From: Rhizobiaceae bacterium MnEN-MB40S
GTDB taxonomy: Bacteria; Pseudomonadota; Alphaproteobacteria; Rhizobiales; Rhizobiaceae
Direction: 5' to 3'
Assembly: GCA_024343425.1 (NCBI GenBank)
Contig: BRLC01000014.1
Location: 1 to 64,000 of the forward strand
DNA length: 64,000 nucleotides
The notes below the pieces were generated by a model that was given only the letters and a program-made list of their open reading frames with translations, made no database searches and had not been told where the DNA came from. The translations under genes were made by a program, and so were the position numbers. Positions 24,666 through 34,700 of this stretch are shown in pieces. How positions within the stretch are numbered: the stretch's first letter is position 1; each line of letters opens with the position of its first letter.

Positions 24666-25238
24666 ATGTCGCCGGACGTTGAAATTGAAAATGAAGAACC
24701 GCGCCTCGCGCGCGGTTCTCTGGCAGGGCGGCTTCTCGCCATGACCACAGCCGCTTTCAACGCGATCGGGTCTGTCGGAATTTTCCTGCTGATGTGCCTT
24801 ATCTGCCTCGACGTCATGGGACGCTACTTTTTCAGCACGCCGATCATGGGCGTGACGGAAATTGCGGAGATATCCATTGTCGCGATCGTCTTCGTCCAAC
24901 TCGCGGACACACTGGCCCACGACCGCATCGCCCGCGCCGATTCGATCGTCAACATGATCCGCGCGTCCCATCCGAAGGTGGGCTCCGGCTTCGATGCGGC
25001 GGCGGCGCTCTGCGGCTTCGCGCTCATGGCGCTCATCGTCTACGGCACCGTTCCCAACATGATCAACGACTACACCAACAATTACTATGTCGGCACGGTC
25101 GGTCTCTTCACCTTTCCGTCATGGCCCATCAAGGCCTCGATCGCCGTGGGCGCGACATTGGCCGGCGTCCAGCTACTGGCCATGACGCTGAATTCCCTGA
25201 CCCTTGTGGTCAAAGATCGCAGGCAGCCCCTGTCATGA
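24666..25238 (+). CDS. dctQ: TRAP transporter small permease (DctQ family)
   Basis: The small integral membrane subunit of the TRAP transporter, 190 residues with four predicted membrane segments (for example AFNAIGSVGIFLLMCLICLD and AALCGFALMALIVYG). The DctQ signature RYFFSTPIMGVTEIAEISI is present. It starts 3 bp after the dctP stop, and its own stop overlaps dctM by ATGA. Confidence 0.88.
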   Translation: MSPDVEIENEEPRLARGSLAGRLLAMTTAAFNAIGSVGIFLLMCLICLDVMGRYFFSTPIMGVTEIAEISIVAIVFVQLADTLAHDRIARADSIVNMIRASHPKVGSGFDAAAALCGFALMALIVYGTVPNMINDYTNNYYVGTVGLFTFPSWPIKASIAVGATLAGVQLLAMTLNSLTLVVKDRRQPLS

Positions 25239-26551
25239 CGCCTATTGAAATCGGCATCGTCTCCGTCAGCGTCATGCTGGTCCTCATCTATTGCGGCATT
25301 CACGTGCCGTTCGTGCTGGCGCTGACATCCTTCGTCGGGGTCTGGATGATCCGCGACAACTTCCAGGTCGCGGTCTACATGCTGTCGCAGGCGGCGACGC
25401 AGAGCATTTCCGACTACGTCTTTGCCGTCATACCGCTTTTCGTGCTGATGGGCATGCTGGTGAGCGCGGCCGATCTTGGGCGCGACAGCTATTACGTCGC
25501 CAACCGTCTTTTGCGAAAACTTCCCGGCGGACTGGGGATCGCCACCGTGGCGGCGAACACGGTCTTCGCCTCCATCACCGGCGTGACCATCGCCTCGGCC
25601 GCCGTGTTCTCGCGCATCGCCGTGCCGGAAATGCTGCGCTTCGGATATCACCGGCGATTCGCCGTCGGCACCGTCGCAGGCAGCTCCGTGCTCGGCATGC
25701 TGATCCCGCCGAGCATCCTTCTCATCATCTACGCGATCATTGCGGAGCAATCCGTCGGCGCGATGTTTCTGGCCGGCATCGGACCGGGCCTGTTGCTCGC
25801 CGTCATGTTCGCGCTCGGCATCGCGCTTGTCGCAATCTTCTTCCCCAAGGCAATGGGTGGAAACGTCAGAGAGATGATCGAGGGCGACAGCAGCCTGACG
25901 CTGCGCGAGTTCATCGAGAAGATGGGGCCGACGCTGGTTCTCGTCATTGCGGTTCTCGGCGGCATCTACGGCGGCGTCTTCACGCCGACCGAAGCAGGCG
26001 GCGTCGGAGCGGCGCTCGCCCTGGTCGCAGCACTCATCAAGCGGAAGCTGACCTGGCGCTCCCTGTGGAGCATTCTGATCGAGACAGGCTACATCAGCTC
26101 CTCGATCCTCTTCATCGTGATTTCTGCGACGATGTATTCGCGAATGCTCGGCATCTCCGGACTGCCGACGCAGATCAGCACCCTGGTGTCTGATCTTGAC
26201 GCAAGCTACCTCGTCATTCTCGCGATTTTCGTCGGCATCGCGCTGATCCTCGGCACGATCATCGACTCCGTGTCAATCCTGCTGATCACGGTTCCGCTGT
26301 TCATCCCGCTGCTGCAACCCTATGACATCAATCTGGTGTGGTTCGGCATCATCGCCATCATGGCGACGGAGATCGGCCTGCTGACACCGCCCTTCGGCAT
26401 GTCGTGCTACGTCGTGCGCAGTACGCTGACCGACTACAAGGTGTCTCTGGAAGACGTGTTCCTGGGCGCGGCGCCCTTCGCCCTGATCATGCTTCTGGTG
26501 ACGATCATGCTGATCGCCTACCCGCAGATCGTCCTGTTCTTCGTATATTGA
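25235..26551 (+). CDS. dctM: TRAP transporter large permease (DctM family)
   Basis: The large sodium-coupled membrane subunit, 438 residues with about 12 hydrophobic segments. Typical DctM segments are FAVIPLFVLMGMLVSAADLG, TVAGSSVLGMLIPPSILLI and PTEAGGVGAALALVAALI. The start is ATG 25235, in the ATGA overlap with dctQ; the same frame is open further upstream only because dctQ is read there out of frame. Together with dctPQ it imports a small carboxylate using the sodium gradient. Confidence 0.9.
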   Translation: MTPIEIGIVSVSVMLVLIYCGIHVPFVLALTSFVGVWMIRDNFQVAVYMLSQAATQSISDYVFAVIPLFVLMGMLVSAADLGRDSYYVANRLLRKLPGGLGIATVAANTVFASITGVTIASAAVFSRIAVPEMLRFGYHRRFAVGTVAGSSVLGMLIPPSILLIIYAIIAEQSVGAMFLAGIGPGLLLAVMFALGIALVAIFFPKAMGGNVREMIEGDSSLTLREFIEKMGPTLVLVIAVLGGIYGGVFTPTEAGGVGAALALVAALIKRKLTWRSLWSILIETGYISSSILFIVISATMYSRMLGISGLPTQISTLVSDLDASYLVILAIFVGIALILGTIIDSVSILLITVPLFIPLLQPYDINLVWFGIIAIMATEIGLLTPPFGMSCYVVRSTLTDYKVSLEDVFLGAAPFALIMLLVTIMLIAYPQIVLFFVY

Positions 26552-26559
26552 GTGTTGAA

Positions 26560-27459
26560 ATGACCGGCAGACAAAAGGAATGGAAACGCTGTGGCTGGAT
26601 CGGCCTCGGCGCGATGGGCAGCCCCCTGAGCCGGCGTCTGCTGACGGCCGGCTACGAGCTGCACGGCTGCGATCCGAACCCGGACGCCGTCCGGCGCATC
26701 GTCGACGCGGGCGGCCATGCAGCCGGCACGCCAGCGGAGCTGGCTGCAAAGGCGGAGATCTTCTTTTCGATGGTGCCGAACGACGCGGTGCTGGCGGAGA
26801 TCGTTTCAGGCCGCAACGGGATCGCCGGATCGATCGGTCAAGGCCAGGTCTATGTCGACCTCAGCACCGTCTCGCCGGGCGCGTCCGCCGCGGCGGCGGA
26901 GGCCATAGCGAAAACCGGCGCGTCCTATGTGCGCTGTCCGGTTTCCGGCAGCACCGGAAACGCGGAAAACGGAAGCCTGACCCTGCTGATGTCGGGCCCG
27001 GAGGCCACCGTCAGGGATGTCGAGGACGTGCTTGCCCGTTTCGGCGAGAACCGGCTCTATTTCGGACCGGGCGAAGAGGCCCGGATCGTCAAGCTGATGA
27101 TCAACATGATGGTGGGCGTCATGCCGGCGCTGATCGGCGAGGCGCTGGAATTCGGCGTGAGACAGGGGCTCCCGCGAGACGTCGCGGTGGACGCGATCAA
27201 CAACTCCGTGGCGGCCACGACGCTCAGCCGATACAAGAGCGACATGCTGAAGAGCGGAGACTGGACGCCGATGGCCAACACCAATCTCGTGTCGAAGGAC
27301 ATGGACCTCGCCATGGCGATCGGCAAGGACCAGCATATCCCCCTGCCCTTCACCGCCATGGTGAGGCAATATTACGCGATGCTTCAGGCAGGCGGAAACG
27401 GCGGCGACGATTTCTTCCGTGTTTCCACCTGGCCGAACTGGGGAGGCAAGGATGACTGA
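26560..27459 (+). CDS. Beta-hydroxyacid dehydrogenase (3-hydroxyisobutyrate dehydrogenase family)
   Basis: An NAD(P)-dependent oxidoreductase of 299 residues that oxidises a 3-hydroxyacid or related compound. The dinucleotide motif is WIGLGAMGSPLSRRL, the substrate motif RCPVSGSTGNAENGSLTLL, and the catalytic Lys is in RIVKLMINMMVGV. It starts 8 bp after dctM and overlaps the next gene by 8 bp. The family also includes tartronate semialdehyde reductase and imine reductases, so the exact substrate is open. Confidence 0.82.
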   Translation: MTGRQKEWKRCGWIGLGAMGSPLSRRLLTAGYELHGCDPNPDAVRRIVDAGGHAAGTPAELAAKAEIFFSMVPNDAVLAEIVSGRNGIAGSIGQGQVYVDLSTVSPGASAAAAEAIAKTGASYVRCPVSGSTGNAENGSLTLLMSGPEATVRDVEDVLARFGENRLYFGPGEEARIVKLMINMMVGVMPALIGEALEFGVRQGLPRDVAVDAINNSVAATTLSRYKSDMLKSGDWTPMANTNLVSKDMDLAMAIGKDQHIPLPFTAMVRQYYAMLQAGGNGGDDFFRVSTWPNWGGKDD

Positions 27460-27823
27460 CCAGACGCAAGCGGCGAGACAGGCTGAGGAGCAGCGATGGG
27501 CGCTGATGCTCGCCGGCGACAGGGACGGCCTTGGCAACCTCTTCAGCGACGCCCTTCTCTACGCCCATTCGGATTCGTCGATCGACAGCAAGTCCAGCTA
27601 TCTGAAGGCGCTCGAAGACGGATCGCTCATCTATGATGCGCTCGACTGCCAGGTTTCCGACACGGCTTGCGAAGGCGAGACGACCGTGTTCTTCGGCGTC
27701 ATGAAGGCCGATGTGCGGCGCAATGGCAATGCGTTGAAACTGAACAGCTCCTATGTGACCGTCTGGGTCTCGACGCCGCAGGGCCAGCAACTGATCGCGC
27801 ACAAGTCGACGCCCCTGAAGTGA
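27452..27823 (+). CDS. SnoaL/DUF4440-like protein of the NTF2 fold
   Basis: A 123-residue single-domain protein with the cystatin-like pattern of SnoaL/DUF4440 proteins: an N-terminal helix EEQRWALMLAGDRDGLGNLF, the loop YAHSDSSIDSKSSYLKAL, and C-terminal strands ending HKSTPL. Such proteins act as small lyases, isomerases or partners of larger enzymes. It overlaps the preceding dehydrogenase gene and is followed 2 bp later by an SGNH hydrolase remnant. It is a possible stand-in for the small LvaB-type partner of a levulinate-like kinase, but I see no direct sequence evidence. Confidence 0.6.
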   Translation: MTDQTQAARQAEEQRWALMLAGDRDGLGNLFSDALLYAHSDSSIDSKSSYLKALEDGSLIYDALDCQVSDTACEGETTVFFGVMKADVRRNGNALKLNSSYVTVWVSTPQGQQLIAHKSTPLK

Positions 27824-27825
27824 CC

Positions 27826-28074
27826 ATGCGGCGGATTCTGGTTTGTGGCGACGGCCTGTCCTGGGGCGTCATTCCCGGAACCCGCTGCGCCGGGCATGGG
27901 GAGGCGTTCCGCGCCGTCGCCGCAGAGAAATCGGTTTTCTTCTTCGGCGTGAACACGGTAACAACGGCGAGCCGTGTCGCCGGCATCCACCTGGGCGATG
28001 GTCAGCACGCGACGGTGGGCAATGGTCTTGCGCCTTTTGCGCGGGACATGATGGACGGGGAGGCCAGGGAGTGA
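27826..28074 (+). pseudogene. SGNH/GDSL hydrolase remnant with internal deletion
   Basis: The 82-codon frame begins with MRRILVCGDGLSWGVIPGTR, which aligns with block I of arylesterase-type SGNH hydrolases (CFGDSLTWG), and then jumps to the family's C-terminal part, FRAVAAEKSVFFFG...GIHLGDGQHATVGNGLAP, with the Asp/His block V. About 120-140 residues between the two blocks are missing, and the nucleophile Ser of GDSL is Gly. The frame itself is intact, starts 2 bp after the previous gene and overlaps the SDR gene by GTGA, so it is still translated in step with the operon. It is either a dying gene or a reduced protein with a new role. Confidence 0.65.
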
Positions 28075-28823
28075 AGCTCAACCTCGAAAGCAGAAAGGCG
28101 CTGGTCACCGGCGCTTCAGGCGGCCTTGGCGAGCATTTCGCAAGGACGCTGGCGGAAGCCGGCGCCGCCGTGGTTTTGACCGCCCGCCGCAAGGACGCGC
28201 TCGAAAAAGTTGTCGAGACGATTGCCGCCGCAGGCGGCGACGCTGAGGCGATACGGATGGATGTCGCCGACCCGAGCAGCGTCGCAGGGGCGTTCGAGCG
28301 CTTCCAGGAGCCTTTCGACATCATCGTCAACAACGCCGGCGTGTCCGGTTCCGGCGCGGCTATCGACCAGGCGGAAGATGAATTCCAGCGTGTCATCGAC
28401 ACCAATCTGACCGGCGCATTTCGCGTATCGCAGCATGCGGCGCGCGCCATGAAGGCCGCCAACCAGCCGGGCGCGATCGTCAACATCGCTTCGATTGTCG
28501 GCCTGCGCGTCGCCGGTCACGTATCCGCCTACGCCGCCTCGAAGGCCGCTCTCATACAGCTTACAAAAGCAACCGCGCTTGAATGGGCCCGTTACCGCAT
28601 CCGCGTCAATGCGCTGTGCCCGGGCTATATCGAGACGCCGCTGAACTCGGATTTTTTCGCCTCGGAAGCCGGACAGGCGCTCGTCAAACGGATTCCGCAA
28701 CGCAGGCTCGGGCGGATGGAGGATCTCGATGGACCGCTTCTGCTCTTGTGCTCCGACGCCGGCGCCTACATGACCGGCGCCACACTGGCCGTCGACGGCG
28801 GCCATCTCGTATCTTCATTGTAA
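28071..28823 (+). CDS. Short-chain dehydrogenase/reductase (SDR)
   Basis: A classical SDR of 250 residues starting at GTG 28071, which overlaps the previous stop. NAD(P) motif TGASGGLGEHF, NNAG in IIVNNAGVSGSG, catalytic Ser in NIASIVGL and Tyr/Lys in SAYAASKAAL, and C-terminal GATLAVDGGHLVSS. Immediately downstream are an ACAD10/11-like dehydrogenase and a kinase-like protein, so it may oxidise or reduce the hydroxy/oxo group of the same acyl substrate, as LvaD does in levulinate catabolism. Confidence 0.85.
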   Translation: MKLNLESRKALVTGASGGLGEHFARTLAEAGAAVVLTARRKDALEKVVETIAAAGGDAEAIRMDVADPSSVAGAFERFQEPFDIIVNNAGVSGSGAAIDQAEDEFQRVIDTNLTGAFRVSQHAARAMKAANQPGAIVNIASIVGLRVAGHVSAYAASKAALIQLTKATALEWARYRIRVNALCPGYIETPLNSDFFASEAGQALVKRIPQRRLGRMEDLDGPLLLLCSDAGAYMTGATLAVDGGHLVSSL

Positions 28824-28838
28824 GCCAGGACAGATCTC

Positions 28839-30041
28839 ATGGATTTCTCGATATCGCCAGAACTCGATCAACTGCGCCAGCGCATCCGGGCGTTCGTGGC
28901 GGAGCGGATCCTTCCCTTGGAGGACGACCCGTCTTCCTATGACGACCACGAAAACATCAATCTCGATCTTCTGGACAGCCTGCGCAAGGAAGCAAAATCG
29001 GAGGGCCTGTGGTGCCTCCAGCTTCCGCCCGAAGACGGCGGACTGGGCGTCGGCGTCCAGGGGATGGCCGTGTGCTACGAGGAGATGAACCGGTCGATCT
29101 TCGGACCCGTCATCTTCAACAGCGCGGCGCCCGACGACGGGAACATGATGGTGCTGTCGAAACTGGGCACGCCTGCACAGAAGGAACGCTGGCTGAAGCC
29201 GATCGTGGACGGCGACGTCCGCTCCGCCTTCGCGATGACGGAACCGCACCCGGGCGGCGGATCAGACCCGTCGATGATCAACACCACGGCCGAACTGAAC
29301 GGCGACGCCTATGTCGTCAAGGGCAGCAAATGGTTCATCACCGGCGGCGCCGAAGCCGCGCACTTCATCCTGATCGCGCGGACCTCCGCCGATCCGCGCC
29401 GGGGCCTGAGCGCGTTGATGTTCCACAAGGATCAGCCCGGATGGCGCATCGTCCGTCGCATCCCGATCATGGGCCCTGAAGAACATGGCGGCCATTGTGA
29501 ACTGGAATTCGACGGACTCGAAATCCACAAGGACAACCTCCTGTTCGAGGAAGGCAGGGGCATGCGCGTCACCCAGACGCGGCTTGGTCCGGCGCGCCTG
29601 ACCCATTGCATGCGCTGGCTGGGGCTCGCCAAACGCTGCGTGGAAATCGCGCGGGACTACGCCAGCTATCGCGAAGGGTTCGGCGTGCGTCTGGCGGACC
29701 GCGAAAGCATCCAGCTCATGCTTGGCGATCTCGCGATGCGGATCGAGACCGGCCGGCTTCTGGTGATGAAGGCGGCCTGGGCGCTCGACCGGGGCGAGAA
29801 GGCGCAGGCCGAAGTATCGATGGCCAAGATCCTCGTCGCCAATGTGCTGCACGACGCCGCCGACCGGGCGATCCAGATCAACGGCGCGCGCGGCTATTCC
29901 AAGGACACGCGGCTCGAATGGATCTACCGCTACGCCCGCCAGGCCCGACTGGTCGACGGCGCCGACGAGGTCCACAAGATGGTTCTCAATCGTCATCTCA
30001 ACGACAAGGGCGATGATTTCTGGTCATGGCCGGTGCAATGA
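28839..30041 (+). CDS. Acyl-CoA dehydrogenase of the ACAD10/11 type
   Basis: A 400-residue flavoprotein. It has FAMTEPHPGGGSDPSMINT in the middle domain and a C-terminal YARQARLVDGADEVHKMVL. The last block, with DGxDEVH instead of YEGTxEIQR, is the pattern of the ACAD10/ACAD11 group. In that group the enzyme acts on 4-phosphooxyacyl-CoA made by a partner APH-type kinase. Here such a kinase is the next gene, overlapping by ATGA. That pairing strongly supports a joint reaction; the chain length is unknown. Confidence 0.85.
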   Translation: MDFSISPELDQLRQRIRAFVAERILPLEDDPSSYDDHENINLDLLDSLRKEAKSEGLWCLQLPPEDGGLGVGVQGMAVCYEEMNRSIFGPVIFNSAAPDDGNMMVLSKLGTPAQKERWLKPIVDGDVRSAFAMTEPHPGGGSDPSMINTTAELNGDAYVVKGSKWFITGGAEAAHFILIARTSADPRRGLSALMFHKDQPGWRIVRRIPIMGPEEHGGHCELEFDGLEIHKDNLLFEEGRGMRVTQTRLGPARLTHCMRWLGLAKRCVEIARDYASYREGFGVRLADRESIQLMLGDLAMRIETGRLLVMKAAWALDRGEKAQAEVSMAKILVANVLHDAADRAIQINGARGYSKDTRLEWIYRYARQARLVDGADEVHKMVLNRHLNDKGDDFWSWPVQ

Positions 30042-31048
30042 CGCCATCGATCGGCGTCAACGAAGCGGCGCTCGCCGACTATATCGCGCGGGAACTCGAC
30101 CTCAAGGGCGCAATGACTGTCACGCCGAATTCGGGCGGCCAGTCCAACCCGACCTTTTTTGTGACAAGCGGCGACCGCAGCCTCGTGTTGCGAAAGCAGC
30201 CCGAAGGCCGGCTGCAGAAGGGCGCGCACGCGGTCGACAGGGAGTTCAGGGTGCTTTCTGCGCTCGCGGACACGGACGTTCCCGTACCGCGGCCGCTCGC
30301 CTATTGCGACGACCCTTCGGTTCTCGGCACCCCCTTTTATGTGATGGAGCGGATTGACGGCAGGGTTTTTCACGACGCCTCGCTGCCGGATCTTAATCCC
30401 GCCGAACGGCGCGGCGTCTATCTGTCCATGGCCGAGGCGATGGCGAAACTGCATGCGGTGCGGCCCGAGAGCATCGGCCTTTCGGACTACGGCAGACCCG
30501 GAAACTATTTCGAACGGCAGGTGAGCCGCTGGGGCCGGCAGTGGCGGGAATCAGCGCTGACAGGCATGCCGGAGATAGATCAACTGGAGCGATGGCTGCT
30601 CGACAACATGCCGGACGACGACGGCGCCGTGTCGATCGCCCATGGCGATTTTCGCCTCGGCAATCTCATATTCGCCAGGGATTCCACGAGAGTGGCCGGC
30701 ATCCTTGATTGGGAACTCTCCACACTTGGACATCCGCTGGCCGATCTGGGGTTCTGCTGCATGGCGTGGCGCACCACGCCGGCCGAATATGGCGGCGTAA
30801 GAGATCTGGATATGGCCGGGCTTGGCATTCCCACCCGGGCGGAATTCGTCGATGAATACTATCGACACGCCACACTCACTGCCCCGCTCGAACCCTTCCA
30901 TGAAGCGTTCGCGCTGTTCCGTTTCGCTGTGATCTTCGTCGGCATCGCCGAACGCTCGAAGCAGGGCAACGCCGTGGGCGACCGGGCGGCGGAGCTCGAG
31001 CATCTCGCCCCTGCCTTCGCCAGGCGCGGGCTGGAAATAACAGGCTGA
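30038..31048 (+). CDS. APH-type phosphotransferase, probable 4-hydroxyacyl-CoA kinase
   Basis: A protein kinase-like/aminoglycoside-phosphotransferase-fold protein of 336 residues. The catalytic Brenner block is SIAHGDFRLGNLIF and the metal-binding block GILDWELSTLGHPLADLG. NSGGQSNPTFFV is the nucleotide-loop region and VLRKQPEG holds the probable ATP Lys. The gene is read from ATG 30038 (or ATG 30026), overlapping the ACAD10/11-type dehydrogenase. In human ACAD10/11 these two domains are fused, and in Pseudomonas LvaA is a separate kinase for 4-hydroxyvaleryl-CoA. Antibiotic resistance is unlikely. Confidence 0.78.
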   Translation: MTPSIGVNEAALADYIARELDLKGAMTVTPNSGGQSNPTFFVTSGDRSLVLRKQPEGRLQKGAHAVDREFRVLSALADTDVPVPRPLAYCDDPSVLGTPFYVMERIDGRVFHDASLPDLNPAERRGVYLSMAEAMAKLHAVRPESIGLSDYGRPGNYFERQVSRWGRQWRESALTGMPEIDQLERWLLDNMPDDDGAVSIAHGDFRLGNLIFARDSTRVAGILDWELSTLGHPLADLGFCCMAWRTTPAEYGGVRDLDMAGLGIPTRAEFVDEYYRHATLTAPLEPFHEAFALFRFAVIFVGIAERSKQGNAVGDRAAELEHLAPAFARRGLEITG

Positions 31049-31082
31049 CGGTTTCTGACTGGATTCCGTATCGAGTTCACGT

Positions 31083-31712
31083 TTGAATGCGCCCGCCAAG
31101 GGATTTCGGAGACGCAGACGCTTGAAACAGGATGTGAACGGGCTCGCCCGGCAAATGCAAGAGGCGCTGGCCCGACAGGACTGGCCACAGGCCTTGAAAG
31201 CCTGTGACGGCCTGCTTGCGGCGATGCCTGACCATGCGGCGCTTCACTACAATCGCGCCCTTGTTCTGAGAAAGCTCGGCCGCGACGAGGAGGCTGCCGC
31301 AGGTTTTGAAAAGGCGATCGAGCGCGATCACGACAATGCACGCTTCGAACTCGGCTCGATCCGGCTGGAAGCCGGAGACGCAGCAGGGGCGGCGGCGCTT
31401 TTTGAACGCTTCCTGGAATATAGCCCGGACGATGCGGACGCCAAGCTCAACCTCGGCAACGCGAAGCTGGCGCTGGGAGAACCGGACGAGGCTCTGCGCC
31501 TGTTGTCAGCGGCGCACGCCGTGGCGCCGTCGGACCTGTCGTTGCGCAGTCTCGCCATCGCCTGTCGGGAAACGGGCGACCACGACGCTTGCCGCAGGCT
31601 GCTTGGCGAAAGGCAAAAGACGCAGGCCAATGCGGCTGACAACCTGAAGATCCTGACGCAGGGTTCGAAGGGCCGGATTTCTCTTGCTTCCAGGGCGCTT
31701 GGATCCTTATGA
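31083..31712 (+). CDS. TPR-repeat protein
   Basis: A 209-residue helical protein with a basic N terminus (RRRRRLKQD) and about four TPR units, for example PDHAALHYNRALVLRKLGRD and PDDADAKLNLGNAKLALGEP. TPR domains mediate protein contacts. No signal peptide is evident. The frame starts at TTG 31083; GTG 31134 or ATG 31158 are reasonable alternatives. It ends 3 bp from the convergent autotransporter gene and has no clear functional tie to either neighbour. Confidence 0.65.
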   Translation: MNAPAKGFRRRRRLKQDVNGLARQMQEALARQDWPQALKACDGLLAAMPDHAALHYNRALVLRKLGRDEEAAAGFEKAIERDHDNARFELGSIRLEAGDAAGAAALFERFLEYSPDDADAKLNLGNAKLALGEPDEALRLLSAAHAVAPSDLSLRSLAIACRETGDHDACRRLLGERQKTQANAADNLKILTQGSKGRISLASRALGSL

Positions 31713-31715
31713 CGA

Positions 31716-34700
31716 TCAGAAGTCTATGCTGAACAGGGCATTGAATCCGTTCTCGACAGCGCCGCCGCCGAACTGGCCCAGATAGTTGATTCCGAACGTC
31801 GCGTTGTCGGTAACCTCGATGTCCATGCCGAGTTCGACCAGCGCGGCGTCCCTGGCGATCGGCGGGCCTGCGACCGTGAACATGTCGGACCCTGCGAAGA
31901 ATTGCCGGGAGACCGGGGTCAGGTCGCCATCGGCGTGACGCCAACCGACCATGCCGTGTATCCCGGCATTGACACCGCCAAGCGTGAAGTCGCCGGAAGC
32001 GCGAAGGCCGAGCGTCGTGAAGACCGCCTGCGTCGACTGACCGCCCGCCGCGCCAAGCGCCGCCGCTCCGCCGGTCTCGTTGAAACCGCCCGACTGCAGG
32101 TTCACATAGGCAAGGTTGGCAAAGGGCTCGAAGGAGACCGGACCACCGGTCTGCAGGTCATAGCCGAGTTCGCCGAAGACCTGGAACAGGCCGGTGTCCT
32201 GATCAGCCTCGTAACGGCCCGAAACGCCCGACACCGTCACGTTTCGCTGCACGTCCATGGCGTTCCACGTATAGGTCGCTCCCGCCCGCAGGGCGAGATT
32301 GCCCCACTGGCCGCCGCCATAGGCGCCGATGTACCAGTTGTCTCCCTGGGCCGTGGAGGCGCGGGCGCTGTTGTCGACGCCCAGATAGCTGTAGCCGGCG
32401 ATGACGCCGAGACGCGCATTGTCGCCCAGGCCGACATCGAAGCCGCTGAACAGACCGCCGCTCGACGTATCGATCGTAGCCGCGTTTCCGTCGCTGTCGA
32501 TCGACCCCCAGGAACCGAAGGTCTGCCCCCACAAGGCGAAGCGATCGTCGGTCGCCGGCTGCGTTGCTCCATCTTTGCCGTAGGACGCCACCTGAACCGA
32601 CGACGCCGCGTCCGGAGAAAGGGCCGAGCGCATCCGCGCATACACAGCGTCGCGCACGAAGTGGCTATCCTCGATCAGCGCCGATTTCGCAGAGGCGTAT
32701 ATCTCGCCCGACAACAGGTCGTAGGCGGCGCGGGCGCTGGCGGCGTCCGGCTGCACGGCGATCGCCCGCCACACGGCGTTGCTGTCGGGAAGCGTCGATA
32801 TGCCACGCGCCGTGGCTCGCTGATTGCGCGTATAGGCAACAGAGGCGAAGTCGACATCGTTGCGCACCAGTTCGAGAGTCACGTCATTGCCGTCGCCGCC
32901 CGAATAATCGACATGGTCGTCGAGAAAGATCAGGTTGCCGTCGACCGTGGCGAACTCGCCCGTCACCGCGTCCGCGCCGTCATTGGCGATGATGGTGTAG
33001 GGACCGTTGAAAATATCCCAGTCATCCGCGGTCTCCGGTGAAAGCAGAAGTTCCAGAGCGCCGCCCGAAATGTCCACCGTTCCATTGACGACAACCATGT
33101 CGAACGCATCCGGCGTCCCATCGATCACAAGCGAGCCGTAGTTGATGTAATCGCCGTTTACCGTCTGTGCGCCGATCCCGTTGCCCGGCGCATGCGCGCC
33201 GCCGCTTGCAATCGTCGTGGCTCCAACTGGCCCGGTTCCGCCGAGCGTGGCTCCGGATGCGACCTCGACCTCAGAGCCCAACGCGCCGTTGACGATCAGC
33301 ATGCCGCCGTCGACATGGGTTGCGCCAAGAAAACCGGAACTGTCGGCGGTCAGAGTCAGCGACGCATCCTCCGATTTCACAAGCATGCCGTCGCCGGCGA
33401 TCGTTTCGTCAAAGACCGCGTCGTCCACGAGGGCGAAGTCGGCCGTGGCTCCTGTCTCGATATCCAGGTCGCCGCCGACTACCGTCGACATCCGTAGCGT
33501 TCCGGCCGATACGGTTGTCTGGCCGACAAAGCTGCTCAAGTCGCCGGCAAGCTCGGTCACGCCGCCGCCTTCCTGCACGAGATCGCCCGTCCCGGCAATG
33601 GCGCCGGCATAGGCGTAGACGTCGCTGCGATTGAAGATCAGCGTTGCGTCGCCGGTCATCTCAGTGTCGCCTGTTCCAAGCGCGCCGCCGGTTCCGCCAT
33701 CGCCGATGGCGAGCGTGGAATTGTCGATGGTGGTTCCGCCGCCGAAGCTGTTGTTCCCTGTCAGCGTTACTTCACCGCCGCCGGTGATCGTGAGCACGCC
33801 GTCGCCGGAAATCACGCCCGCATAGGTCAGCGCGTCGGACCGGTCGAACACCAGGCTTCCCTCATTGACGACGTCGCCGACAATCGATCCCGACACGCCG
33901 CCGTCGCCGATCCGCGCCTCCGCCCCATCCGCAACGCCGAGGTCGCCGGCAAAGCTGTTGGCGCCGGTCAGAACCTGCACGCCGCCTTCGACGTCGACTC
34001 CGCCCTCGCCGGCGATTGTCCCGGAAAAGGTTCCCGACGCATTGGCTATATCCAGATCATTGTCCCCCAGAACGACAGATCCGCTGCCCGACAGCGCCGC
34101 GATCCGGCTGTCCCCATCCGCAGCCGAGATATCAAAAGTTCCGTCCACGACGACACCGCTCGACGACGCGATGCTTCCCGAGCCGGACAGCGCCAGAACG
34201 CCGGCGTCGATATTCGTCTGCCCGGTGTAGGTGTTCAGTCCGCCAAGCGTAAGCGCGCCCGCTCCCGTCTTCGTCAGGCTACCCTCGCCCGTGACGTTCT
34301 GGCTGAAGAAGGTTTCGAAACCGTTGGTGTCGATGACGCCACCGCCCGCCTCCAGGGTGACCGCGCGTGATCCGGAGAGATCGAACGAGGAACCGAGCCG
34401 CAGTGCGCCGCCGTCGAATGTGAGAGCGCCGCCCGCATCGCCGAGATTGCCGTCCGACGACACCGAGAGCACGCCGTTGCTGATGATTGTCCCGCCGGAA
34501 TAGCTGTTGGCGCCCGACAGAATGAGCGTGCCGGCGCCGGTCTTTTCCAGACCGTCGCTTCCTGCAATGACGTTTTCAATCGTCGCTACGTAGGAGGAAC
34601 TGGCGGCGCCGCCGTCGCCAACCCTGATTTCCACCGGACCGGGATCGCTGGCGTCCGCAACCAGGGTCAGTTCGTCTCCCGTGAGCGTATATCCACCCAC

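Noticed and set aside
30038..31048. Aminoglycoside resistance gene
   Set aside because: The APH fold is present, but overlap with an ACAD10/11-type dehydrogenase points to acyl-CoA metabolism.
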